Assembly (NCBI GenBank): GCA_001604215.1
Contig: LVAX01000072.1
Span: 133,228 to 197,227, forward strand
Direction: 5' to 3'
Length of the DNA: 64,000 bases
Source of the DNA: Clostridiales bacterium Firm_18
GTDB taxonomy: Bacteria > Bacillota > Clostridia > Monoglobales > Firm-18
Positions 28,598 to 36,557 of the stretch are shown one piece after another. Numbering within the stretch: position 1 is the stretch's first letter; each line of letters opens with the position of its first letter. The translations under genes and the position numbers were made by a program. The notes under the pieces are model-generated. The model made no database searches. It worked only from the letters and a program-made list of their open reading frames with translations, and was not told the DNA's origin.

Positions 28598-29686
28598 ATG
28601 AAAAGAGTTAAAAATATATATGAAAAGGTGTATGATTTTGACAACTTATATAATGCCTACCTTAATGCTCGCAAGGGTAAACGTTTTAGGGATGATGTTT
28701 TGAAATTCAGCTCAAATGTAGAAGAACATCTTATCGATATCCAAAACGAATTAATGTGGGAAACATACAAGGTGGGAAAATACAGAAAGTTTATAATAAC
28801 CGATCCCAAAAAGCGTCTTATTATGGCTTTGCAGTTTAGGGACAGGGTTGTGCAATGGGCGATTTACCGGCAAATAAACCCCTTGTTTGATAAGCAGTTT
28901 ATAGAGGACAGCTATGGATGCAGGGATGGAAAGGGAACACATAGAGCTACTCAACGTCTGCAATACTGGTTAAAGCAAAACGACAGAAAGGCAGGAAAAC
29001 ATTATTACCTAAAACTTGATATATCAAAGTTTTTTTACAGTATCGATCATGAAATATTGATTGATATACTAAAAAGACGAATAGCAGACAACAGAATGAT
29101 CAACTTGCTTAAAACCATTATAATTTCAGAGGATACTGATTTCGGTTTGCCGGAGGGGTTTATTACGGATTATCCCCCTTTAACAGGAAGCAGTTTAGGG
29201 CTGCCTATCGGCAATTTAACAAGCCAGATGTTTGCAAACATATACCTGAATGAGCTGGATCAGTTCTGCAAGCACAAGCTTAAAATACGCCAATACATTA
29301 GGTACATGGATGATATAATAATACTTGGCAATGACAAAAAACACTTAATTTATCTGAAGAACGAAATAGAGAATTTCGTTAATAACAAATTAAGATTGCG
29401 CCTGAATAATAAAACTGCCATAAGACCTATAGGAATGGGTATTGAGTTTGTAGGCTATAAAGTCTGGCCAACTCATATCAAAATCAGAAAAAGCTCGGTT
29501 ATCAGAATGAAAATGCGGCTCAAGGAAGTGCAGCATTTATATTCTAAAGGGCTTATTGACATTGATGAGCTGAGGTCTGTCTTGGCAAGCTATTTCGGAT
29601 TCATGAAGCATTGCAACAGCTACAATTTACGAAAAAAACTATCTGAAACATTAGTATTCAAGCGAGACAATGAAAGCAAAAAATAA
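28598..29686 (+). CDS. DGR reverse transcriptase
   Basis: YMDD catalytic motif (IRYMDDIIIL) and GLPIGNLTSQMFANIYLNELD (SQ-type motif 4 of DGR RTs). Confidence 0.96.
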   Translation: MKRVKNIYEKVYDFDNLYNAYLNARKGKRFRDDVLKFSSNVEEHLIDIQNELMWETYKVGKYRKFIITDPKKRLIMALQFRDRVVQWAIYRQINPLFDKQFIEDSYGCRDGKGTHRATQRLQYWLKQNDRKAGKHYYLKLDISKFFYSIDHEILIDILKRRIADNRMINLLKTIIISEDTDFGLPEGFITDYPPLTGSSLGLPIGNLTSQMFANIYLNELDQFCKHKLKIRQYIRYMDDIIILGNDKKHLIYLKNEIENFVNNKLRLRLNNKTAIRPIGMGIEFVGYKVWPTHIKIRKSSVIRMKMRLKEVQHLYSKGLIDIDELRSVLASYFGFMKHCNSYNLRKKLSETLVFKRDNESKK

Positions 29687-29701
29687 AAAAAGACATTTGT
29701 T

Positions 29702-29731
29702 GCACCGTGCATATTCTGCATGGTGCTTTAT
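29702..29731 (+). terminator. Intrinsic terminator after DGR RT
   Basis: GCACCGTGCA-TATTC-TGCATGGTGC (one G:U) followed by T-rich tract. Confidence 0.6.
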
Positions 29732-29753
29732 TATTTCTGGAGGTGGTTAACAA

Positions 29754-30065
29754 ATGGACATAACAAATGCAGTTTTCTTAATAGGATTACCAAGCAGCGT
29801 AACAGCGTTTTGCTTTTGGCTTTTACAACGCAACATTAACAAACGAGAAAAGCAACGTGAAGAACGGGAAAAAATCCGGGAGGAAAATGATTTCTTGCTA
29901 AGTAAAGAGGTCGGTGCCGCAATAGCTCTTGGGGAGGCTACTGCTCGGGCAATCAGAGATGGAAAACACAATGGCGAAATGAGCGCCGCTCTTGAATATG
30001 CAAAGAAAGTTAAGCATGAGAGGAAAGATTTTATGGAGCGGCAAAGCATAAGGTCTTTAAATTAA
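29754..30065 (+). CDS. Small phage protein with N-terminal TM helix, lysis-region
   Basis: MDITNAVFLIGLPSSVTAFCFWLLQ TM followed by charged helix; upstream of amidase. Confidence 0.55.
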   Translation: MDITNAVFLIGLPSSVTAFCFWLLQRNINKREKQREEREKIREENDFLLSKEVGAAIALGEATARAIRDGKHNGEMSAALEYAKKVKHERKDFMERQSIRSLN

Positions 30066-30082
30066 AAGAAAGGTTGGTAAAT

Positions 30083-30799
30083 ATGAAAATATTGCTTATC
30101 GCAGGACATGGCGCCGGCGATCCGGGTGCTGTCGGGAATGGATATCGAGAAGCCGACTTGACACGAGAACTTGTCAAACTAATAGCTACAAGGCTTTCAA
30201 AGTATGCAAATGTTACGGTTTTTGATATTTCAAAGGATATGTATTCCTACTTGAAAGCGGGAAACGGCTTTAACTTCAAGGAATATGGCTATGTTGTAGA
30301 AATACATTTTAATGCAGCAGCATACGATACGGGCGGTGATGGCAAGGTCACAGGAAGTGAAATTTTAATACATCCACAGGAAAGCGGATATTCCGTTGAA
30401 GCGGAAATATTGCAAAACCTTCAAGCTCTTGGATATGCCAATAGAGGCGTAAAGCGGAGAAACAATTTGCTAAATATGAATATTTGCAAAGGGCGACAGG
30501 GTGTTTCGTATGCGCTGATTGAGGTGTGCTTTATTGATGATAGGGATGATATAAGGCTATACGAAAGAACAAAAGAGCAGGTTGCCGAAGCCATTACAAG
30601 CGGAATTGCTAAAGGCTTTGGATTGCAGGCCATTTCTGCAGAACTGCCCCACCCCATTACAAACACACCTTGGTACAACGATGCCCAATGGTGGGTTAAG
30701 GAGCTCGGAATAGCTGACGGGACACGCCCGGAAGAGCCGGCAACAAGAGCGGAGGTATGGCAAATGTTATACAGATTAGGGCAAAAATTAGGATTATAG
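30083..30799 (+). CDS. N-acetylmuramoyl-L-alanine amidase (phage endolysin)
   Basis: MKILLIAGHGAGDPGAVGNGYREADLTRELV...VVEIHFNAAAYDTGGDG; amidase_3 motifs. Confidence 0.9.
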   Translation: MKILLIAGHGAGDPGAVGNGYREADLTRELVKLIATRLSKYANVTVFDISKDMYSYLKAGNGFNFKEYGYVVEIHFNAAAYDTGGDGKVTGSEILIHPQESGYSVEAEILQNLQALGYANRGVKRRNNLLNMNICKGRQGVSYALIEVCFIDDRDDIRLYERTKEQVAEAITSGIAKGFGLQAISAELPHPITNTPWYNDAQWWVKELGIADGTRPEEPATRAEVWQMLYRLGQKLGL

Positions 30800-30810
30800 G
30801 AGGTAAAAAC

Positions 30811-31104
30811 ATGGAATTCTTCGGTATTGTATTTTTGGCGATTATAGTTGAAGGTGTTATCAGCTATGTAAAGACCTTCCTTGTAGATGGAAAAATACAG
30901 TGGCAAATCGTTGCAGCAATTATCATAGGTGTTTTGGTAGCTGCGACGTATCAAGTAGATTTGTTGGCGCTTGCAGGACTTAAAGCTTCTGTTCCGTTTA
31001 TAGGATCCTTGCTGACTGGTATTTTAATTAGCAGGGGAAGCAATTATGTGTTTGACCTTATAAAGTTGATAGAGCAGCTGATTTCGAAGCTGAAAACGCC
31101 ATAA
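30811..31104 (+). CDS. Phage holin
   Basis: ~97 aa with 2-3 TM helices, adjacent to amidase. Confidence 0.7.
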   Translation: MEFFGIVFLAIIVEGVISYVKTFLVDGKIQWQIVAAIIIGVLVAATYQVDLLALAGLKASVPFIGSLLTGILISRGSNYVFDLIKLIEQLISKLKTP

Positions 31105-31129
31105 AAACTTTGTGTTTTACAAATTTTAT

Positions 31130-31194
31130 ATAACGTAAAACGTTATAATCTAACAAAATGAAGTCCTGTCCTCTTTTAAGTGTTACAATATAAC
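31130..31194 (+). promoter_or_regulatory. Palindrome plus promoter module upstream of Xre regulator (copy 2)
   Basis: ATAACGTAAAACGTTAT...TAACAAAAT...AGTC...TGTTACAAT; ungapped match to 27842-27906. Confidence 0.65.
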
Positions 31195-31212
31195 AAGAGG
31201 AGCAGGAGATGT

Positions 31213-31464
31213 ATGGCAATTAAAATTTTACTATCGGCCAAATTAGGCGAACTGCGGTGGACGCAAGCCGACCTAGCAAGAAAAACGGGAATACGCCCCT
31301 CTACAATTAATGAAATGTATCACGAGCTTTGCGAAAGGGTTAACTTAGACCACCTCGACCGCATTTGCGAAGCTCTAAACTGTGAGTTGTCAGAGATTTT
31401 GGTGCGTATTCCCGATGCTCATTCCCTTGGGAAGAGGCACACTCGATCAACCGCAAAAAAATGA
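31213..31464 (+). CDS. HTH XRE-family regulator
   Basis: KLGELRWTQADLARKTGIRPSTINEMYHELCERVNLDHLDRICEALNCELSEIL. Confidence 0.85.
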   Translation: MAIKILLSAKLGELRWTQADLARKTGIRPSTINEMYHELCERVNLDHLDRICEALNCELSEILVRIPDAHSLGKRHTRSTAKK

Positions 31465-31469
31465 TGAAA

Positions 31470-31498
31470 AGGACGCTTGCTATAAGCGCCCTTTTTCT
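31470..31498 (+). terminator. Putative terminator downstream of Xre
   Basis: GGACGCTT-GCTAT-AAGCGCCC (one mismatch) then TTTTT. Confidence 0.5.
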
Positions 31499-31504
31499 CT
31501 TTGC

Positions 31505-31783
31505 TCATTCCGGATTTTGAGGCCCATCGCCGAAGCATTCGGTCATAATTTTCACTGCAAGGCTGAATCCATTTACAAAGCCGTTATATTCTGCGTTGCG
31601 TTGAGCGAACAGATAAACATTTTCAGCCTCAATTCCTTTGTCATAACTTGCCTTGCGCAAAGGTTCTACAAAATAATCATAGGCCTTTGCGTGCGTTGTC
31701 TTATGTTCCTCTGTTTGCTTATAATCTTTACTGTCTGCCAAATCCCGAAAAAGCCTTAAAAGCTGCTTTGAATTGCTTTTCAT
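31505..31783 (-). CDS. Hypothetical phage protein
   Basis: 92-aa ORF in a consistent leftward cluster. Confidence 0.5.
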   Translation of the reverse strand: MKSNSKQLLRLFRDLADSKDYKQTEEHKTTHAKAYDYFVEPLRKASYDKGIEAENVYLFAQRNAEYNGFVNGFSLAVKIMTECFGDGPQNPE

Positions 31784-31856
31784 TCATTTTCCCCATTTCT
31801 CAAGTTTGGACTATAAAACTTGTCTATAATATATATCGTTTATAATATATCATTTT

Positions 31857-32096
31857 TTATACCCATACAATACGTTCGGGAACGAATTCGATTTTGATAT
31901 CCTCTGAAATGGGTATATCCGGCTCTCCGTCAAAAGCATTTTTGTACTTGGTGCAAATGTTAGGCCTGCGATAGCTGCGAGGATCTGTATCAACATACAG
32001 CCGGTCATTGCATTCATAAACGGGCCTGTCCCAACTGTCAAAGCCTTTAAAAGTTAAAGTCAATTTCTGCATAATGATTTCCTTTCTCCCCGTCAT
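31857..32096 (-). CDS. Hypothetical phage protein
   Basis: 79-aa ORF (core MQKLTLTFKGFDSWDRPVYECNDRLYVDTDPRS...), leftward cluster. Confidence 0.55.
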   Translation of the reverse strand: MTGRKEIIMQKLTLTFKGFDSWDRPVYECNDRLYVDTDPRSYRRPNICTKYKNAFDGEPDIPISEDIKIEFVPERIVWV

Positions 32097-32117
32097 GCCG
32101 ATAGGTCAGCAACTATT

Positions 32118-32408
32118 TTATTTCTGTCTGTGTACCGCAAGAATTAAATCGTTTACTTTGCTTGTTCTTTTGGTGAATTCGATATCGCTAAGCGGAAGCA
32201 TGTACATATGCATTTCCTTGAGCGTGCCGTCATCGTTGTAGCTTCGAGAGCCGTATATAACGTGGTCGGCCCCAGTTTCGTCAAGCTGCCGTCTTGCCTC
32301 TAATCTCCATTCTGCAAGAACTTTCAAGTAATCGGCATATGTCATTTGACTGATGTTTGCATAAATGCTCGGGCTTGGGAAAAACACTTTGTAAAATTTC
32401 ATTCTCAT
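32118..32408 (-). CDS. Hypothetical phage protein
   Basis: 96-aa ORF with RBS (GAAAGGAGAAAATGAGAATG on minus strand). Confidence 0.55.
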   Translation of the reverse strand: MRMKFYKVFFPSPSIYANISQMTYADYLKVLAEWRLEARRQLDETGADHVIYGSRSYNDDGTLKEMHMYMLPLSDIEFTKRTSKVNDLILAVHRQK

Positions 32409-32489
32409 TTTCTCCTTTCTTTTTTGCGTGGCTATCGGAATTGTGACCAGCCTGCCGCATTACCGGCCCTGTGGGCCGTCATTCTGCGT

Positions 32490-32756
32490 TTATCTTGTTC
32501 TCATTGCGTCTATGGTTCTTGACATTTCATTTCTTACAATGGGTTCATCAATTGCAATTTCTATTGTTGTGTTGCAGCACTGCGATACAAATCTCGCTAC
32601 TTGTTTCATTGTTCCTACGAATAAGGGATAGCAGGTAATCGTATCGTAATAGGTTTTGCAGGTAGGCGTTACTATGAAGAACGGTCGTTCTGTGTCTGTT
32701 TTCCATGTGATTTTTAAGTTCAATGTCATTTCCATTTCTTTCATCCTTTCTCCCAA
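32490..32756 (-). CDS. Hypothetical phage protein
   Basis: 88-aa ORF, leftward cluster. Confidence 0.5.
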   Translation of the reverse strand: MGERMKEMEMTLNLKITWKTDTERPFFIVTPTCKTYYDTITCYPLFVGTMKQVARFVSQCCNTTIEIAIDEPIVRNEMSRTIDAMRTR

Positions 32757-32784
32757 AATATACTATTGGCCCGGCTCAAAAAGT

Positions 32785-33075
32785 TTAAATTCGGTAATTT
32801 TTATCTAAAATCTCATTGTCATTTTCAATTAGGAAATATTCTTTTTTGCCATTTAAGAGAGAATAGCCTTTTATCCACTTAAAGCTACTACCTTTATAAG
32901 GGCCATTTACATATTTACACCCAAGGGTATTAGGGTTATTTTTGATAACTTCAAATACATATTCAAAGCAATGATTGTAATATTCCTTTTTTTCACTGTC
33001 CCACATTGGAGTGATTTCTCTAGCAAAAACCTTGTTTCCCTTTTGGACCTCGTTTACATTTGATAATTTTATCAT
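32785..33075 (-). CDS. Hypothetical phage protein
   Basis: 96-aa ORF with RBS (GGAGGTAACGATAATG on minus strand). Confidence 0.55.
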   Translation of the reverse strand: MIKLSNVNEVQKGNKVFAREITPMWDSEKKEYYNHCFEYVFEVIKNNPNTLGCKYVNGPYKGSSFKWIKGYSLLNGKKEYFLIENDNEILDKNYRI

Positions 33076-33127
33076 TATCGTTACCTCCGTTTCTGCCGGG
33101 TTTAGCCGCCCGGCTCGGCGTATTCAT

Positions 33128-33475
33128 TTAGCAACGGTCCAAAACCCAATCAGCTTGCCTGAGCTTAACTATTGAGATTTCGCTTTCAAGCGACTTAACA
33201 AACTCGTCAAAATAATTAAAATCTCTGAATTCGTAAATTCCGTTTAGATCTTCATGCATATTCAGCAGAGCGTTTTTAATTGCGGCAGCGTATGTGTCGA
33301 ACATTCTATGTAATATCTGCCCAGCCATTTCCACTTCGGGTAAGTTGTACGGGCTGCGTTTTACGTCATTCCAACCGGTATTACCTGTAATTGCTTTCCT
33401 TGCTTCGCGGATTACAGTGTCTGCCATCCAAATTACCATAGGGTTAACTGTTTCTCTTATTTCTTGTACGGTCAT
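33128..33475 (-). CDS. Hypothetical phage protein, first gene of leftward cluster
   Basis: 115-aa ORF with RBS (TAGGAGGTAACGAAAATG on minus strand), follows a leftward promoter. Confidence 0.6.
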   Translation of the reverse strand: MTVQEIRETVNPMVIWMADTVIREARKAITGNTGWNDVKRSPYNLPEVEMAGQILHRMFDTYAAAIKNALLNMHEDLNGIYEFRDFNYFDEFVKSLESEISIVKLRQADWVLDRC

Positions 33476-33538
33476 TTTCGTTACCTCCTAATAATATTTT
33501 GATATATTGAAATATAATTTTAATATCTCGCTATATTT

Positions 33539-33567
33539 ATATTACCACAGGTCATTCGATATGTCAA
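33539..33567 (-). promoter_or_regulatory. Leftward sigma-A-type promoter
   Basis: Minus strand TTGACA-N17-TAATAT. Confidence 0.7.
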
Positions 33568-33597
33568 TACATTTTTTGAATAAATTAAAAAAATATT

Positions 33598-33626
33598 TTG
33601 ACAAATCAAAACTTTTATGATATTAT
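33598..33626 (+). promoter_or_regulatory. Rightward sigma-A-type promoter with operator-like palindrome
   Basis: TTGACA-N17-TATTAT; palindrome TTTTGA-CAAA-TCAAAA overlaps the -35. Confidence 0.75.
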
Positions 33627-33645
33627 ATTTTTGGAGGTGAGAATC

Positions 33646-33861
33646 ATGGCTATTTCATATGATCCGTTGTGGAAGTTGCTTATAGACAAAAAAATGAAAA
33701 AGCTTGACCTTTGCAAGGAAACAGGAATAAGCACATCTACGCTTGCTAAAATGGGCAAAAATAAATATGTATCTTTAGAAGTATTGGAAAAAATCTGCCT
33801 TATTCTTGGATGCAGAATCGAAGAGGTAGTAGAGATAACAGAAAATAAAACAGTTGAATAA
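33646..33861 (+). CDS. HTH XRE-family regulator (Cro/CI-like)
   Basis: WKLLIDKKMKKLDLCKETGISTSTLAKMGKNKYVSLEVLEKICLILGCRIEEVVEI; strong RBS GGAGGTGA. Confidence 0.85.
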   Translation: MAISYDPLWKLLIDKKMKKLDLCKETGISTSTLAKMGKNKYVSLEVLEKICLILGCRIEEVVEITENKTVE

Positions 33862-33887
33862 TAGCGCGAATTGTAATATAATAAAAA

Positions 33888-34055
33888 GAGGAATGAAAAC
33901 CATAATTATGCAAGAAGTGGTTTTAAGCTTTACTACACTTTGTGAGTAAAGCATTCCTGTAATCAATGAAAATGAAGTTTGCAAATAAAAAAATCCCCTT
34001 GTATAATTAGATGTGTGTTCACAAAGGCACAAATAATTATTCAAAAGGAGATTTT
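33888..34055 (+). ncRNA. Candidate IS110 bridge RNA / structured leader
   Basis: Nested stems at 33890-33957 and an interrupted long stem at 33990-34055; preceded by TTGAAT-N17-TATAAT at 33854-33882. Confidence 0.5.
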
Positions 34056-34060
34056 AGCAA

Positions 34061-35356
34061 ATGAAAAACCGAACAAATCAAAGATTAGAGGAAATCACAG
34101 TAAATACCCTAATAGTAGGTGTAGATGTAGCAAAGTCGCTCCAATGGGCAAGATTTGTGGATTATCGGGGGATTGAGTTAGGTAAAACCATATCATTCAG
34201 AAACGATAAAAACGGTTTCGAGACTATTGTAGCAAAAATTAATGAAATTTGCAATATTAAGTGTTTAAAAAATCCCATAAACAAAGTAATAGTAGGTATG
34301 GAACCAACGGGGCATTATTGGAAAACACTTGCAAACTATTTGATGCAACGAAGCTATAAGGTAGTTGGAGTAAATCCATATCACACTAAGAAATCAAAAG
34401 AATTGGATGACAATAGCCCCACAAAATGTGATAAAAAGGATGCAATAACTATTGCAAGGTTGGTTAAAGATGGCAGGTTTTTCGACCCATATTTACCGCA
34501 GGATGTATATGCAGAACTTAGGGTATTATCAAACGCAAGAATAAGTGTAATGAAAAGGAATAATGCTTTAAAAAACACAATCATTGCAGTGCTTGATGAA
34601 TACTTTCCTGAAATCACATCAGTATTCAAAAATCCGTTGAAGGGCAAAGCGTCAAGACAAGTATTAAGAGACTGTCCATTTCCTAAAGAAATATTGAAGT
34701 TGGGTGAAATCGGTGTTCTAGCGGTAATTAAAAAAGCGGTAAAAAAGACTGTTGGTATAAAGAAAGTAAAACAGCTTATTGCGGTTGCAAATGATTCGAT
34801 AGGTGTTGAATACGGTCAATTATCGACCAAATTAAAGCTTGTAGGTATGCTTGATGAATTAGAATTGATAGAAAAGCAGCTAGAAACATTGGAAAAGTCT
34901 ATGGAAGAAATGCTGGAAACGACAGGATATGCTGAGCAAATTTTAAGCATAAAAGGTATAGGCATAGTAACTGCTGCAACATTTATAGGTGAAATAGGCG
35001 ATCCTATGAGATTTAGCCATGCAAGACAAATATCTAATTTGGCAGGATATAATTTAGCCGAAGATAGTTCGGGTAAAAACAAAAGCGGAACAGCAATATC
35101 AAAAAGAGGCAGAAAACAGCTAAGAAATGTGCTGTATCAAATGGCATTTACAATGGTTGGACAGAATGCTGAAATGAAGGAATTATATAATTATTTGAAA
35201 ACTCGCAAAGAAAATCCTTTAAAGAAAAAACAAGCCCTTGTTGTTATTTCAAAGAAGATAATAACAGTGATATATAACTTGATAAGAAAGCAAGAAACTT
35301 ACAAGCCTGAGCTTGTGCTTGGCAAGGTGAGAAAAGAAATGCTCATAGCAGCATAA
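34061..35356 (+). CDS. IS110-family transposase (DEDD/RuvC-like + transposase_20)
   Basis: IVGVDVAKSLQWARFVD, VGMEPTGHYWKTLANYL, NPYHTKKSKELDDNSPTKCDKKDAITIARL; C-terminal LSIKGIGIVTAATFIGEIGD. Confidence 0.95.
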   Translation: MKNRTNQRLEEITVNTLIVGVDVAKSLQWARFVDYRGIELGKTISFRNDKNGFETIVAKINEICNIKCLKNPINKVIVGMEPTGHYWKTLANYLMQRSYKVVGVNPYHTKKSKELDDNSPTKCDKKDAITIARLVKDGRFFDPYLPQDVYAELRVLSNARISVMKRNNALKNTIIAVLDEYFPEITSVFKNPLKGKASRQVLRDCPFPKEILKLGEIGVLAVIKKAVKKTVGIKKVKQLIAVANDSIGVEYGQLSTKLKLVGMLDELELIEKQLETLEKSMEEMLETTGYAEQILSIKGIGIVTAATFIGEIGDPMRFSHARQISNLAGYNLAEDSSGKNKSGTAISKRGRKQLRNVLYQMAFTMVGQNAEMKELYNYLKTRKENPLKKKQALVVISKKIITVIYNLIRKQETYKPELVLGKVRKEMLIAA

Positions 35357-35703
35357 TACAAGCGCAAACTATTTTTGCTGATAAAGCGGAAGATAAGGAG
35401 GAGTCCTCCATTAGCCCACCAGAGGCAGTAATAAAGCTTAACAGCTATCTTTCGCTTTTATCTATAAAACAGAACGAAGGAATGTAAGAGAAGCAGCTTT
35501 GCTTACTCAGCGAGCCATGATAGGGTAAGTTTTAGGATGAGTTTCAGCAAAATACAAGGGGTAAGATTTTACGGTAAGTTATTGTGCTTCGGTCGGGTCA
35601 TGCCTTACTTCGTTACAATAATTTTCATAAAAACAAAAACGTGAGAAAACACGAGAAAATCAAAGAAAAAATTTCAAAGAAAGAGATAGGAGGAAGTAAT
35701 AAA

Positions 35704-36087
35704 TTGAACGATAAAGCGGAGTATTGGATTAAATTAGCAGACTATGATATTGAAACAGCTTCTGCAATGTTACAGACAAAGAGATATCTTTATGTTGGAT
35801 TCATGTGTCATCAAGCCATAGAAAAAGCTCTAAAGGCTGTAATTGCAAATGATGATGTAATTCCTCCTAAAATTCACGGACTTATGAAACTGGCGCAGAT
35901 TGGCAAGATATATGATTTTATGCCCAATGACTACAAAGATATGCTGGATACGCTTGATCCGTTAAATATAGCGACACGATATCCGGAGCAGATAGAAAAA
36001 CTTGCGGCAACGCTGTCTGAGGATAGGTGCAAAACAATCTTTGCAGAAACGGAGGATTTGTTATGTTGGATAAAACAACAGTTATGA
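35704..36087 (+). CDS. HEPN domain protein (toxin of HEPN-MNT system)
   Basis: KAEYWIKLADYDIETASAMLQTKRYLYVGFMCHQAIEKALKAVIA...IHGLMKLA. Confidence 0.88.
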   Translation: MNDKAEYWIKLADYDIETASAMLQTKRYLYVGFMCHQAIEKALKAVIANDDVIPPKIHGLMKLAQIGKIYDFMPNDYKDMLDTLDPLNIATRYPEQIEKLAATLSEDRCKTIFAETEDLLCWIKQQL

Positions 36088-36368
36088 AGTTAGCAGGACA
36101 ATATGCACAGGAAGTTAAAAGAACATTGAATCCGGCTGCCGTTGTTCTTTTTGGATCGCATGCAAAAGGTATGGCTCATGAGCATAGCGATATAGATATA
36201 GCTGTTATTCTGAATGGATTTACAGGAGATTACTTGGAAACATCCAAACAGTTATATAAGCTCCGTCGGAATATCAGTGCCGACATAGAGCCTGTATTAC
36301 TTGATTTACAAAATGACAAAAGCGGCTTTGTTAACGAAGTATTAAAAACAGGGGAAATTCTTTATTAA
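36063..36368 (+). CDS. MNT nucleotidyltransferase antitoxin (copy 1)
   Basis: VVLFGSHAKGMAHEHSDIDIAVI minimal NTase motif; overlaps HEPN gene. Confidence 0.9.
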   Translation: MLDKTTVMKLAGQYAQEVKRTLNPAAVVLFGSHAKGMAHEHSDIDIAVILNGFTGDYLETSKQLYKLRRNISADIEPVLLDLQNDKSGFVNEVLKTGEILY

Positions 36369-36557
36369 TTGAGCACCATTATTGTAAGTGTTTAGCGAAT
36401 GTTTTAATGTAAGGTTGTGGGTCTATTTTGGCTCTAAAAAGTACGCATAATAACCATAAATGATATAAAAAATATAAAAAAATAGATTTTCCCTATGTTT
36501 TATATAGAGAAAATCACGAGAGATTAACTATTTATAGTTGAGTGGGAGTGATTTGTT

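Larger units (their letters stand above)
33862..35580 (+). mobile_element. IS110-family insertion sequence (approximate limits)
   Basis: IS110 transposase flanked by structured non-coding regions; ends not resolved. Confidence 0.7.

Noticed and set aside
36369-36557. Possible remnant of a second HEPN gene before MNT copy 2
   Set aside because: Region is AT-rich with hairpin and palindrome but no translated frame resembling HEPN.
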